A stretch of DNA of 64,000 nt from Catonia carolina. Taxonomy: Eukaryota > Arthropoda > Insecta > Hemiptera > Achilidae. Location: positions 186,879,283 through 186,943,282 of the forward strand of contig JAQMRL010000001.1 in assembly GCA_035578175.1 (NCBI GenBank), in the 5' to 3' direction. Of the stretch, positions 1-13,381 are shown piece by piece (within the stretch, counting starts at the first letter, position 1; every line of letters starts with the position of its first letter). Both the position numbers and the translations under genes were made by a program. The notes below the pieces were generated by a model that saw only the letters and a list, made by a program, of their open reading frames with translations, ran no database searches and was not told where the DNA came from.

Positions 1-489
1 GAGCTGTGACGTAACCTCACATCTTAAACCTGATTTTTATCGCTGTAATGATTTTTCTTTGTAACTTGATCAATCAACTACGTAGTTCATACAGCTCACT
101 TAGCTATTTTTGTAAGATTGTTCCTGATAATTTCAAAACCAGAGAAAAACTGGAAAAAATGATACCTCTTACCACAGAGCAGGACATTTATTTTCAACAG
201 TAAAAACTTCTGAAAATATTCCGGTATGAAATTAGTCGGCATATCAAACGATGGAACTCCTGCTATAGTAGGTATTTAAAAAGGATTTTTGGCCTTGTGC
301 TGCAAAAACAATAACATCCCAAAATTTATCTCTTACCGCTGTATAATCCACCACCAATTACTGCGAAAAGGTTTTAAGCATGAACAATTTTATCAGTACT
401 TATAAATATTGTGACTACAGAGTTGTAACAACAACAATAAATATAAATATTGTAGTCAAAGTGAGGACACACACAAACACACACATCAG

Positions 490-905
490 AGACGTCTGTT
501 CAGCGTACTAAGTAATGGACTGGAATGTCAGTACGGTCACATACTAATTTACAATGTAGTTTGTTGGCTTAGCAGGGGCAGAGTTTTACAGTGTTTTAAT
601 GAGTTGATTCCTGCCTTTGTAGAAATTTGAAGAGTATGAGATAATCCTGCCCTGAAGTAGAAGATCCGGTTTGGCTGCAGAATATCGTATTTCCTGCAGA
701 CACCACTGATAAGCTAAACGGCCTTAACTTGCTGCTTCAAGAAAAGGATAAAGTAATATGTAGAACGATTTCAGATGTTCTTTCATTTTCAGAGAATGTA
801 AAATTATGGGAAAAATCTTATTCAAAGTGACTTGAAACATTTTTCCTGTTTGAAAGAATTTAACAAGCTCTTCATAACCTTACAACAGCAAAGAGCTGAT
901 TGAAA
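490..905 (+). pseudogene. hAT-family transposase remnant (ZBED5/GTF2IRD2-like C-terminal part)
   Basis: I read this by eye in two frames. The first frame, from about 496, gives LFSVLSNGLECQ and then WLSRGRVLQCFNELIPAFVE near 565-627, ending at a stop at 628. The second frame, from 663, gives DPVWLQNIVFPADTTDKLNG, then LLLQEKDKVICRTISD and ENVKLWEK, with stops at 828, 861 and 897. The order RWLSRGRVL, then WLQ-LAFLADIT-LN-LN--LQGKD, then KLKLWE is characteristic of domesticated-looking hAT transposases of the ZBED5 / GTF2I-repeat type that are common in insect genomes. One frameshift and four stops show it is dead. No terminal inverted repeats or 8-bp target duplication were found, so the ends are unknown. 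The family call rests on motif memory, not a search. Confidence 0.6.
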
Positions 906-2223
906 TTACTTTAAACTTGAGAAATCAATAATTCAACGATTGCTTCCAGGACTTTAACAAAGTTTCAATATAAGTACAGTTTGTCCCTTTTATATAGATT
1001 GATTCTGACAATATCTCAACTTGTGTCTGTAACACTTTGAAGTACTAGGTAGTGCTGTAGTGGAGATTGGAGCTGGTTGATTTTCGAAATTAAATGTCTT
1101 TAAATCGGTTGTGTCAAACGTTGAAAGTATTTGGTTTCTAGTTTCTAAAGAAATAAATATCCTATTTTCGTCTACGCGTGAAGACGCTTTTAATTTCTAC
1201 ATATCTTTCCGAGGTTTCTTTCTCAAAAATGAAAATTATAAAACAACAAATAGCTACAAAACCGATTGACCGATGAACATTTGGACAACGGTATTCTAAT
1301 GGTAGCAACTATGTACTCGCCTACTACGTATATGCAAATTGTTGGTGAAACAGGAGTGTCATACTTCTCATTAAAGTTGTGCTACCTGCTGTAAAAAACA
1401 ATTTTGGTATTTCTTATTATTTTATAGTAGCGCTTAGCTTATCTCTTAAATATTTCCTTGAATACCTCAGTTCTATTTGTTCATATATTTACGAAAATTT
1501 ATTTATGTTAGAAATTTATGTAGTGATATAATAAAGGTATATAATAAATGTAAGATTTCAGAAATGGCAGGTTTTCTCAGTGGCTTAATAAATCTGGTAA
1601 ACAATATAATCTACGTGGTAATACCCCTATGGCCAATGGTGTTTTGGCCATCTCGTGAGGTTACCCGAGGTGGACTATTAGTGAATTCTGTAGGCACTTA
1701 AGTGTGTGTGTGTGTAAAGGAATAAAATTTTTTGTTATAATTGTTATGCTATTTTTGTAACACAGTGTTTTTTAGTGAAATATTTTCAACTGTTTTAAAT
1801 GCGTAGTTAGTTACGTAGAAGGAATATTTTGTTATCGTTCAGATTTTTTTAAATTTTTTATGTGCTTAAGCTTTTATTTATGTTTAGTAACTGATCCAAA
1901 AGTAATAACACAATGTGAAAAATCTTGTATAATACAACAATAGACATTAAAATTTCAGATGAAAAAAAATCATAGGTAGCCGGAGTATTTTTCTGCTTTC
2001 TGGTATCGTCTACGGATTTATCCTTATTCTAAATTTCTCTTCGTTAAGGTGAATTTTTTCTTCATAACAACTCACATTATGACTGACTCCAAGATGAGTT
2101 GGTCTACCCTAAAATATGTTGTATTATAAAACCGCATACATATTGCAGTATTTGTCTATTGTGAATTATTGATATTACACTAAATCATCAGAAGAAAAAT
2201 TTCGATAATTTATTATCTACGCT
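906..2223. other. AT-rich spacer, nothing recognised
   Basis: No coding similarity or repeat boundary could be seen. The short open frames here are low-complexity chance frames. A (GT)n run lies near 1702-1714. Confidence 0.5.
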
Positions 2224-3108
2224 AAAAATGTGGTTTAAACACTCTCACGGCTTGCCTTTCAAAATGCAAATAATGAAACATATAACCCATCTTCAATCAT
2301 GAACAAACAAAGAAAAATGAAAAACATAACCTAATTTTAATCTTAGGAGAAAGACACAAAATGAAAATCTACCTCTGTAAAACTTAAAAATACGGAAAAT
2401 CACTAATTGACGCTAAACTAGGCTCTGCAGAATAATTGGTTAAAATAAAAGTGCTGTACATTTCTAATTTTCTATAACTTTGGTTGTAAATTTTTGTCGT
2501 AAAATAAATACTAAGGTCTCAATCTTAAAACATTTCCCCCTGATTTTTATGAGCAAAATACAGGATAATCACTAACTGATGCTGGACAAAGCGCTTTAAG
2601 AAAATACTTAAAATAAAAGTTGTAGTTTTTTTAATTTTCTAAAACTTTGATTACGTACATGTTGTAAAATATATTTAAAGCCGCAATCTTAAAAAAATAT
2701 TATTTCTTACGACGAGATCACAGTTCCCAAGAATTTCAACAACATCGCATTTAAGCTATCTTGTACAGAAAAAAACATGTAGTGACTATTTCTGAGAAAT
2801 TTAAAAAAAAGTGAAAAATTGCACAAAATTAAATACTAATTCTGATTGACCGATTTTTATGAAAATGTTTTTGTTGGGTCCCCTTATGGTACCAAATTTA
2901 TATTCCAAGTTTCAACTTCGTGTGCTTGTTCGTTCTAGAGATATTTTGTTCACACACGCGCGCGTGAACACCAATGGCTAAAAACATGATTTTTGGATTC
3001 AGCAACCTGAGAACGAGTATTTTCGGTGAAAACTCGATTTCAAAATATCGAAATGAAAACAATACTTCCCTTCCTACATATTCATATTATGGCAAGAGAA
3101 AGTAAAAA
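2224..3108 (-). mobile_element. Repeat A, copy 1 (unclassified, non-coding)
   Basis: Full-length-looking copy in minus orientation. It runs from the degenerate CACCAGATTTTT end at the left to GGCAAGAGAAAGTAAAAA at 3091-3108. It shares with the other copies the ordered blocks TGCAAATAATGAA, a CTAAACTAGGCTCTG block, AAAAGTTGTAG, the ACCGATTTTTATGAAAATG block and GAGATATTTTGTTCACAC. The internal microsatellite site is a short CACACACGCGCGCG run at about 2951. No open reading frame is conserved between copies. Confidence 0.75.
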
Positions 3109-4674
3109 TGAATAGGAGTAAGCATTTTCAGTTACTACATTTCTTTACCATATTTTTAATAAAAATTAATTTAAAAAAATATTCTTTAGTTCTTATATTT
3201 ATTAATTAATTTTCTTATCTTTATAATTCAATGACTTTATTGTAAAATAATGAATTAACAATATTTTTTTGAGTTATGGTATAAATAATTTTAACTTGGG
3301 TTAGATACTCGATAATCCTTTTTTAACTTTCAGTGATTTACACCCATCGAATACCACCTCATACCCTTTTTAAATACTAGATTACTCTTTTTTCCAGCTC
3401 ACACACCTTTTTCATACCCCTTCCGGTTCACTAACTCCTTTTTTTAAACTGAAAATTATAACCTTTAATACTTTTTCCATCAATCACACCCATCAATTAA
3501 ATGTAGTATACTTTTTCGAAAAAGTTCATGTATGTGCGCGGTCATTAACAATGACACTATAATTTATCAAATCTATAAATCTGATCATATTGCTGCATTA
3601 GGTAAGTTTATTATTTAAATTAATGCAGTAGATAACGAAAATGTGCAAACATATAGTTTTGGGAGAACTGTGTTTGTTAAAGTTTATTTTATCAACATAG
3701 AGAAAGTAAATTTCGGAGTGACAAATATTAAATTTCCCTAACATTTAGAATTTTTATTTAAATTGCCAGAAATATTTTTTGAGTAAGCACTTTTATTCAA
3801 ATTGCATTATTTCTGTTGAACTATTACGTCTATTTTGAAACTATAATTTTAATCGAACGTAGTATAAATATAAAAAATGTTTTCATGATGTTCAATGCAG
3901 AGAAAATATTTTTTTGTATTTCCGCGATTAATTTTGTTACCGAGCACTACGTACGCAACTTTATTTTTCAAAATTAAACAACTTTAACTTTTCCTGTGAG
4001 AAAACCAACGATTAGTAGGGAAAGTAAATTTGATTAAATTTTTGTTTACACTAGATGAATTCGAGAAAAGATTTATGTATAGCTAAGACAAACCATATCG
4101 TAGACACAATGTAAACTACTTACTATATATTTCGTTTTTTGAAATTTTTAACAGCTGATTTGGATCTGACACATTAGACTAAACTTTACACTTATTTTAA
4201 TTGCACGAACATTGTTTTCAACAATGTATTATAAGTTGATAATACCAAATTTGACATAATTATTAATTTAAGAAATGTTAATATAATTTCCTTATAAAAA
4301 TGATTTGTTAAAATTAAGCACAAATGAACTATGTACAAAACTATGTACAAAAGAAAATTATTCCCTACAAAATTTCAGTTGGATGATGTAACAATTGTTG
4401 GATTCGATGTTGTTTAATTGTTTAATGGCTTAAATATTTGTAAGTTGTTCAAGTATTGTCTAGCATTTTTTAGTATATCTTGAGATTTCTTCCTAACTTG
4501 TTTCAATGTGTAAGTCCCGGTGAAAGATAGTGATTTTATGTACCGGGCAAGCCTTTGATTCTGCGTATAATTTTGATTAGAACTGTTGAATAATATTGAT
4601 GTTAAACATTGCTGATTTGACTCTTAGCTGGATTCTGTACGCCCACATCAAGTTTAGGACGTATTTGTATAATA
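3109..4674. other. AT-rich spacer, nothing recognised
   Basis: Very AT-rich sequence with no coding similarity. A run of ctttt-rich, cc-containing text at 3300-3500 is loosely repetitive but has no clear unit. Confidence 0.45.
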
Positions 4675-5439
4675 CTTTTTCTTGCCTATATGGATATTAG
4701 GAAGTATTGTTTTCATGTCAAATTTTCGAAATCGAGTTTTCACCGGATTTCGTTTTCAGACCCCCTGAACCAAAAACCATGTTTTTTAGCGATTGGTCTC
4801 TCTCTCTCTCTCTGTGCGTGCGTGTGTGTATGTGTGAATGTGTGTGTGAACAAAATATCTCAAGAACGAAACACCTTACAAAGTTGAAAACTTGAAACTC
4901 GACACGAACATTTTTATCAAAATCGGTCAACCGGAAGTAGTAGTTTATTCATGAAACTTTTTCACTTTTATGCGGTTTTCTCAAAAACGGCTTCCACAAT
5001 TTTTTTTAAATTGCCTCATTTGCCACATTATTATGCCCTATAAGATAGCGTAAGCTCCATGTCCGCTACATAAATTCTCGGCGTGCGTTTATAAATTGCA
5101 AATTCTTGGGGATGCTGTCCACTGGTAGAATCTTTTGTTAAGATTGCGGCCTTAATATGCATTTCATGATAAAAGTGTATGATCAAATTTATTGGAAATT
5201 AAAAGATCTAAACGTTTTATTTCAAACATTTTTGTCTACAGAGCCTATTTAGCGTCAAAGCGTAATTTTCCGTATTATAAAGTCAAACTGAGGTCGATTT
5301 TTATTTTACGTCATTCACTTATGGTTAAAATGAAGTTAGTTTTTTGTTTATTTCTAATATTTTATTAGTAATGTTAGGTTATATTGTTCATTATTTGCAT
5401 TGGAAAGAGAAAGTCGTGTAAGTCGTTCACACCAGATTT
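4675..5439 (+). mobile_element. Repeat A, copy 2 (unclassified, non-coding)
   Basis: Plus-oriented copy from the T-run before CTTGCCTATATGG (4675-4690) to CACCAGATTTG at about 5429-5439. A (TC)n(TG)n microsatellite sits at 4797-4848, the same internal position as in other copies, directly before GAACAAAATATCTCAAGAACG. It is shorter than copies 1, 3 and 6 because one of the two internal subrepeats is missing. The open frames across the microsatellite are artefacts. Confidence 0.75.
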
Positions 5440-8400
5440 GTATTAATTTGTTTTCATAAATTTTACAAGGTTGTAAAGAGCGCGCTTTCAGAGTTTTACT
5501 TATAATCCAAAAATTTAAATTTGTAAGAACAATATCAAAGTTTGGCGAGTTAAATGACAAATAAATTATGAATGAAATTACTATATATAGATTTAAATTG
5601 TAAAACTATTTTAACATAATATTTATTTCTGGCGTTCTACTTTAACGATTCGGTCAATTTTTACAATATTTGCAGTGATATGATTCATATATTGTGCTGA
5701 TTTACTAATGTTAAATAATACATTACACCTGGCAAGGGGCTTATTAAATTTTTGGAAATTAAATTATAGGTTAAATGGCGCTGCTACTGTAATAGGAATG
5801 TTGTAAAATTCAATTTGCCGCACAAATATTTTTCCCACTCCTGGTAAGCAGCCTACATCTAATATAATTACGGTGTAATCTAAATACAGTCAAAATTCAC
5901 TTAACGACCTCCTTTATCCAGTGATCTTCTATTTATAATCAATTTTTTGAAGAACCGATTTTGTTTAGCGTTACGTCCACACAATCAACTTTCTTAAGCG
6001 ACCATCCCTCACGCTTTCGAATAATGACCGCCAAGCCGTTGGAATTTCACTTTTGTTCTGATGATAGAATACTTAAAGTTAAAAATTGTGTAAACAGTTC
6101 GGGATAAATCAGATGGCGTTTGTCCATCAAGCATATCACAGAAAATATCTGCTCTGTAGATAATGATGTCACCTATATGAATTCGAGTGAGCCAATTAAT
6201 TAGTGCTACATAAATAATAATCTTTGTTGTCACAAAAGGAATAATTAGTTAAATGTGAATAATAAATATATAAAGGAATTAAAGAATAGTTTTGTCTTCA
6301 AATCACTGTAAATTCTTTTTAATTTATTCCAGAATTATTATTATTATTAGTGCTTTCATTCAGAAGAAACAATTTGTTAAAAAAAGTAAAATCCTATTAA
6401 CTTTTCCAGATTTACCTCTTATCCCATTTTAAAAACATTACTCAAAAATTCTGTACAGTTCGGGATGAGACTAAAGTACTGTTAATTTTGAGGACATACG
6501 TATGCTATACCCTACAAAAGCTTCTTGGAAAAGAAACAAGAAAAGCTTAGATTTCAAGTCCAAGCTCAGGCGGATAAATATGTTTGCTTTACAATTACTC
6601 AAAACAATAACTTTTTTGTCATGTAAAAAATCTATTCAAAATATGTATCCTTCTAACCTGATGTCAATTCTGGTAAGTTATTTTAGACAGATCTACGAAA
6701 GTTTTTTCGTTGGATTAAATTATTTACCTTATCTGAAAGATATAAATTTCTGCAGTAAGAAGCAATATTTTAACACAAATATTTTTGTTACTTTACTTAA
6801 ATTATTGTGTTTAAAGTGTATTTTAAAGCTGATTTGTAGGATATTATACTGTTAGTATTGTAATATGGAATCGTTTAACTCATGTCTTGTACAATCAATA
6901 ACAAATACAAATTTTAAATATATTATATTATTTTTTATTACGATCACTTATTTAGCGCATAGTCATAAAATATGCTGTAAATCAGATTAAAAGTAAAGTC
7001 AATTTCAATGTAACAGTATATATAATTAACCACAGAAACACTAAAATGATTAAATAATAATATTTCCCTTAATATCATAATTTAAAATACAAACCTTATA
7101 TTATAATAATTATTTTTATTTATTTTTTATTAAAATAGAATACTGAATGATTAAAACTAAAAATAATTTTGGTAAATTTAATACAGTGTTAAAAATTTTG
7201 GTGACTTTACAATGTAAAAAAGTAAAAATAACGTTCTACGAGTATTTTCCTTCCTTTTCGTTTTTTAGAGTTACTTCTCAATATCCCTCAGCCCCAACTG
7301 AAACAACCCTCGAAGGGCTGCCATGACTAACCATGAAATATGTTCCAGTTAGCTTTTTGCATTCACATATCGTTTTACTTTTACTCTCGTCGACTTACGC
7401 TACAATGAAAATTCCCTAAGTCATATATTTATTAAACAATCCTTAGCTCTAGTGGCAATAAATGCAAACAACCGTATTCGCACACCCATTTGCTGGTACT
7501 AAACCGTTATTTAAATAATATCTCCGATGACACTATTCACATACCTACTACTTAATCATTCCTGTTGCAATGATACTTCATCGTACCAGATGAATCCAAT
7601 AGCAAGAACACATTTTTATAACGATTCTAATATTGTTATTCAGCACACATGTAAGTGACGTACCAGTTATCGCTCCCTAAACGTACGACGTAATCATATT
7701 TTAAAATATCAGACGTTGAAGTTGAATAATGTCTCTTCTGAGATTTTGATAAACCGTCAAGCTATGACTATTTTAACTACACACGTCACAGATAATTTTT
7801 AACCGCAATGGATAGATTATTTCAGAATAATTTAAAAGTATATAACAATATTTTACCATCAAAATTTGTATTAACTTATATTAAAATTTCATCAACGTTT
7901 ATAATTATAACTTCAGAAATATGTGTACATATATTTCGAGATCATTTGCATTATTACTTTTTTATTTATTTATATTATGAAAGTTTTTTGTTTTTTATTT
8001 TTAATATTAATTTGATTTATTGTAAATAATTAGCAATAGTATAATTATATTATATGATTTACGTTATGATTGTTAATTACATCACTGGATTGTAATCTTT
8101 TCATGTGTTAGTTTCAAGCGATATGTATAAAATAACAAATCCCTTATATTTTATAAGTAGGTAAAAACTTTTTCACAATATTTTTGATGAAATTGATTAT
8201 TTATTATAAATATACGTAGTCTACTGGTTTTAATAAAATGTTTACGTAACCGTTTTACCTTTAAGAAAACGAATAGATATTTAACATTTTTTAGATTTTT
8301 ATTGATTGTTCAAAGTTTTCCGAACAGTTTTCCGGACAGTTTTGACTAAGTTGTGTAAACAATTAAGGTAACAATTTTACCTTAAAAACGGTTAGAGAAC

Positions 8401-9418
8401 AAATTGAAATTGTCAAATTTTATTTAATAAAATTAATTTAATAGAATTAAAATTGTCAAATTTTATTTCAAACGTAAAAGTATTTTATACAATATAATCC
8501 TGAACCACAATGATTAAAAAAAGTTTAATTCATAATCAATAGGTGGTTTTCCGAGAACTCCTGACCGCGCCGACTAAGCCAAAACACAAAATATTGAATA
8601 TTAATTTTTCACAACATTGTGTGAGAGAGTTGATACAAACATTTTAAAAAGCGTACTTTGAAACAATTATGTTAATTACGTTATTTCTGCGTAAGGTTTT
8701 CTGTGAGGTAAATAACTATTTATTATCTCTCCGAAAACCAAGCAAACCTCACTACATGGTGTCTTTAAATATGACCAAGCTCTATAAAGTTATTGTACGG
8801 CTAAAAATAATAAAAAATGTTTATATAAATACAGGTCCAAAAACCGCTTCGTTAGTGAGTTACTGGTGGCAAAAGATATCGCCTGGAATCAATTACACCA
8901 GGTAAGAGGCCATACTGAAATTTTAAAGGCATGTAATTAGGGATAAAACATAGTGATATTTTCATAATCTTAAAAATCTAATAAAGCAGGTCCCAAAATA
9001 GTATCTCTCATAGTAGATAAATATGACACAAAACAAAAAAAAATTAGGAGTCGTAAAACTTTTTTTGTATATAACATAAAATGTCTAATGAAGTATTATA
9101 CTTTTTTTTTATTTAACTTGTAGAAAATTAAATTCTAAGAAAATAACAAATACACGATCTTGAAATTTTACTTTATTAACAACAAAACGAGAAGCTACTG
9201 TGCAATAGCTGATTGTTGCAAAAACGTACTATTTTTCATCAAAACAAGATTCTAGGGTAGTTTATAATAGCTTATCAACTCTATTTATTTCAATTCTGAA
9301 AAGAATGATAAATGAAATTAAAAGAATAAAGGGAGTTTTAATATCCTATAAAGTAGCTCAGAATTTCCAATGTTTTCTTCATTGCATAATTGCTCGGCAA
9401 ATTCAATCCTTTATAGTA
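5440..9418. other. AT-rich spacer, nothing recognised
   Basis: No gene or named element could be supported. A pair of direct repeats, AAATTGTCAAATTTTATTT, lies at about 8406-8424 and 8451-8469. The 117-codon frame at 6502-6855 is rich in L, K, I and F and has no motif I know. Nothing else stands out. Confidence 0.45.
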
Positions 9419-9625
9419 TCATAATGGCATAAGTAGCCTATTCTTAGGAGTTTCTGCAGGTACTACTATTCGATACATTTGCTCGTTCTGTGCGTTGATC
9501 CGTTTTGAATAAACAATTGACTCTATCTAACCCCATAGGACAAAGTCTGATCGCGTGAGATAAGGAGGTTGTGGGAGCCAATAGACGAGGCCCTTATGAC
9601 CAATGCATTGCCTACTATTTGTACA
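9419..9625 (-). pseudogene. Tc1/mariner DDE-domain fragment (C-terminal)
   Basis: Reading the minus strand gives RQCIGHKGLVYWLPQPPYL, then TRSDFVLWG, one in-frame stop where W is expected, then IESIVYSKRINAQNEQ, and a final stop at 9419-9421. This aligns block by block with the C-terminal part of DD41D-type transposases, where RWIGRGGP-EWPPRSPDLTPLDFFLWG is followed by a conserved tail. The retained acidic residue in SDFVLWG would be the third catalytic aspartate. The N-terminal part, the other catalytic residues and the terminal repeats were not found. It is older than the two better preserved elements at 21376-24462 and 54397-55739. Confidence 0.55.
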
Positions 9626-10002
9626 ATTTGTACAATATATAGTATTTATAATACTTATATTATAATATTTATCGCAGAACTTAATTTTTTCGAACTTTTG
9701 CATTTAAAGAAAAAATTGTTTGAGCTTTTTCATGTTAGGTATGATGTTTAATATCTAAAAGAATGTAGAAAGTCCTAATTGCAATCTGTTTATTTGGGGA
9801 CAGTATGAGAAAATATGTAAAATGTACTATTCATGGCAGAAAATTTTTAACAAATGTAAGAAAATCTGTTTAGGAGAAATTCTGCGTTTTTTTTAACGAA
9901 ATGTATGTAGAATATAAAATACTATCATGAAATAAAATAGGTGAGATCAGATCAAATACATAAAACAGTTATCCAATAAATTAATTATAAATAATCATAA
10001 TC
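9626..10002. other. Spacer, nothing recognised
   Basis: AT-rich sequence without visible structure, ending at the target duplication of the SINE that follows. Confidence 0.5.
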
Positions 10003-10346
10003 TAATAAATGTACCCACCGGGTTGGTCTAGAGGTAAAGTCTTCTTCACGAGTCAGCTGTTTAATAGCTAATTTTGGAGATAAAGGTTCCTGGTTCAAAT
10101 CCTAGTAAAGGTAGTTACTTTTGTACAAATTTGATTACTAGACAGTGGTTGCCGGTGTACTTTGATGGTTGGGGTTAAAATAACCATACTCTCTCAGGAG
10201 TGGTAGACCTGGGTCTGTACAAGACTACACCTCATTTACACGTCATACACATCATTCTCATCTTATTGGGTCATAGGGTTGCTTATTATTCTGAATTGAA
10301 CAGATTGCAACGTACACATATTAGGAATAAAGAATAATAAATGTAC
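10003..10346 (+). mobile_element. tRNA-derived SINE, family 1, with 12-bp target duplication
   Basis: The body at 10015-10334 is flanked by perfect 12-bp copies of TAATAAATGTAC (10003-10014 and 10335-10346). The tRNA-like head has an A-box-like TGGTCTAGAGGTAAAG and a B box GGTTCAAATCC (about 10093-10103), so it would be transcribed by RNA polymerase III. The tail after the head includes TACTTTGATGGTT and ATTGCAACGTACACATATTAGG, and the element ends in AGGAATAAAGAA. The perfect target duplication indicates a fairly recent insertion mobilised by a LINE. A second copy is at 29831-33030. Confidence 0.88.
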
Positions 10347-12931
10347 TAGAAAACAATGTGACTTCTTAATAAAAGTAAGTAGTTGTACAATTACCGTAAT
10401 TAAGATGATTTTTTCTCAATTAAGGTATTTTATCTAAATTTAATATCAAGAAATTTTTATCCTAATCACCTCCAAAACTGAACTGGCATGTAACGAAAAC
10501 CAATTTAATTTAGATATTTTAGTCATACATTTTCTTGACGTTTAATGATGTAAACCAGTAGCTATTTTAAGAGCGAATTAAGTGTTTTGATTAGGAGTGA
10601 GTCGATTTTATTCCTAACCTGGTTTTAATAAATCAGCGTGTAACTTAGTTGTTGCTTTTGAGTAAACTGTGAGCACGTAAGCAACATCAAAGAACTTCTA
10701 CACACGATTTAATAATAACAGCCAATCTATTTTAATTCAGCTAAACTCAGTACGTACACGATAAGTTTTAGATTGTTGCCAACTTTCATAAAATAAGTTT
10801 AAACAATGTAACGGTATATATATACAGTATGTATAGGGATGGAGTATAAGGCGAGACTAAACAAGTGAAGAGAAAGCTTTCTAGTTTGTTATCATGGGAT
10901 TAGCTGAAGTGTCCAGAACCGTGAACCGGAACATAACAAAGGAAGGACGAGGACGAGAATGAAGTACTATGTTCACGATGAGTGGAAAGACTGGGCGGAA
11001 TGGGGCAGTGAATAACTGCGCAAGAGGAGGTTACAAGCAGAGTAAGATAGTAAGGAAGAAGGACTACTAGTACTCAACTTAGAAGGACTTAACTTAGTGA
11101 AGTTAGAAGCTTAGCAAGGACTTGAGATAATTGGAGCTTGAGTCCGCTACAATTCTACTGGTGGTGTTTCTCCTCTTTATCTGAAGTTTTCAGGCCCATC
11201 CTTTTAGATACATGTATACACACACGTTCCTCTATTGCAAACAAACATACACATTCCTGGTGCACACAATCAAACATACTTAACATTTATATACACAAGC
11301 ACATGGTCAGTAATTTACACAGGGAGGGCTAAGCAGCAACAAAGAATGCGGTAGATTAAAAGTTACAAAGTATTTATTTTCAGTACAACGGATTCCAGAA
11401 ACGTACCAACAGATACATGCTCACTTTTTCTTTGAAAACAAATGTTATAACTGGGGACATACCTTAAAACTATTCTTACTGTTGAAAACTTTAAAGTAAT
11501 TATGTTATAATACGATAATATTTGATGCAGCTTCAAAATCCAATTTAACTTAGAAAACAATACGAATAATTCACCCTGTCTGACATTTAAATTCTCGATA
11601 TCAAATATTTAAAACATGATTTGAAAAAAATTTATTAGTAAAGCTAAATAAAAAGTGTAACATTTATGATATATTAGAAATTCTTTTAGCAAGGGTTAAC
11701 TTTAAAAATGTTGACCGTTCGTGTAGGGATAATGTTGGATATGTTCAACTTTTCGTCTATAACCAAGTCAAAAAGACACTTCTATTGTCAGGGGTATTAT
11801 GGATGTTTCTTAGGCCTCCCACGCTAAAAGCCTTTGACTTGGCAGTCGAATACACTAGGAATGGCACACCGAAACTCTTTCAATTTCTTTTGTATTTTAT
11901 AAATTTAAAAAGGGTAGGAACTGGTTGACTAGTTCTGTGAAAGTAGATACAACACATGACAAAATATTTTCATTAAAAGAAGTAAGTCGTGCTTCAGTAA
12001 TATTTTATTTTGTAATAATGCAAATAGGCCAAGTACCGTATTGATTAGCATGATCGACTAAAGATTTCAGGTTCTGTCCCTTCTTACGTTTTTCTTACCT
12101 CACCACTTTTTTTTACAAGAAAAGCTTTTCATTTTAGTCTACAATGATGAAATACAATATTAAATTATTCCTAAACGAACGAATCGTTCAATAAACAAAG
12201 TACCTATATTATTTACAATCAACCTGTTTTTTTTTTTTGTTTACATCCTAGGCGGCGAGAATAACTTAATTTATTCCCGATTATGAGGAGTAGTGTTGGA
12301 GTCAATAGAGGCGTCCTCGTCCAATCCCAAAGCGGCTGCAGCCGCCTACCAACCAAAAACGCGCCACCTGGCCACTTGATCCAGCTGCAAAAATCCTCCA
12401 CCTACCTCGGATACCATTTAACACGAGACTCTTTAGTTGATACTTTTTTCAAGAACCATATTAAAAATTTAACTTGTAATTAGATATATATGGAACTATT
12501 GGTTTATACCAATATCCAGCCAGTTTATTACTAAAAAAAGAAACAAGTACCTAAACTTGACTGTTAATTTCAAATAAGATTAAGCTAATTTTTCAAACGA
12601 GAGTATTAACAGAAAAATAGAAGGAAAAGGAATTAAATTGTTACCGTATATGTGTTTGTGTGATACAAATTATATTTTTATATACTCGTATTTCAAACCG
12701 GTTATTTAGGAAAACATCAGAAACCTGTAAAAGCACAATTACGTTTTTTATAGATAGGAAAATTTACATATGTAGACATTTTTAAAACGACTCTGAAAAT
12801 ATCATTGAAAGATTTTTGTAAAAACAGAATTAAGTGACTACTTAACTTCAATGTAAGTCTTTTGTACTAGAAGTTTATCTGTTATAGTTTTAATTATGTT
12901 GAATTAATTAATTTTATGTGCAGTAGCTTAT
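10347..12931. other. Spacer, nothing recognised
   Basis: No coding similarity was seen. A purine-rich stretch at 10850-11140 and a GC-richer patch at 12245-12410 are the only compositional departures. Neither shows a boundary, a duplication or a plausible protein. Confidence 0.4.
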
Positions 12932-12937
12932 AACTTT

Positions 12938-13381
12938 GTTGCTGTTTAGGTCATCAGCCTTTCGGCTGATTATTTGAACTATTAGACGCTTTTCTAAGTA
13001 AACGTCACCAAGTAAACGTTACTAAGTAAACGTCTAAGTTACTAAGTAACGAGAAGTAAAGAGGTGGTTTACCTTGCTTTCCTCACTGGGTGGAAAAGTA
13101 TGCTTATCAGCATCCCCGGCCTTTTGAAAAGCACCCACTTTTCACCCTGCAAATTACACCTTCACTTCATTCACCAAAGGGTCTGGCTGTATAATGAAAT
13201 TCATTACTCTCAGAGAAGATTACTCTGACTAGTGTCGTTTACACCTCTACCTCTTCAGTTCTTAAATTCTTTAGTCATATAATTAGCTGACTATGTGATA
13301 AGAAACAGAAGTAATGTTTGTAGCCCTGGAACTAGCAGTTCAAGTGCAAATAACTTAACGCTCTACCTCCCTGTTATGGGC
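12938..13381 (+). mobile_element. Retroposed repeat B, copy 1
   Basis: About 440 bp starting GTTGCTGTTTAGGTCATCAG and ending GTTATGGGC. It is homologous along its length to 24541-24933 and to the reverse complement of 37877-38266, including the blocks TGCTTATCAGCAT, CACCCTGCAAAT, CACCAAAGGGT and TAATGAA-TTCATTACT. It is longer than the other copies because of a local expansion of a roughly 14-bp unit, CTAAGTAAACGT, at 12995-13046. Target duplication is weak here, only AACTT. Confidence 0.75.
12995..13046. repeat. Short tandem repeat inside repeat B
   Basis: Three copies of AAGTAAACGT separated by a few bases, followed by degenerate TAAGTTAC and TAAGTAAC. The other two copies of repeat B have only a single AAGTAAAACG-like stretch at the same place, so this is a copy-specific expansion. 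Confidence 0.7.

Noticed and set aside
4690..4930. Overlapping short open frames on both strands encoding C/V or H/T repeats
   Set aside because: They cross the microsatellite of repeat A; no frame is conserved between copies.
6502..6855. 117-codon frame
   Set aside because: Low-complexity L/K/I/F-rich protein with no motif, no splice or start context and no neighbour support.
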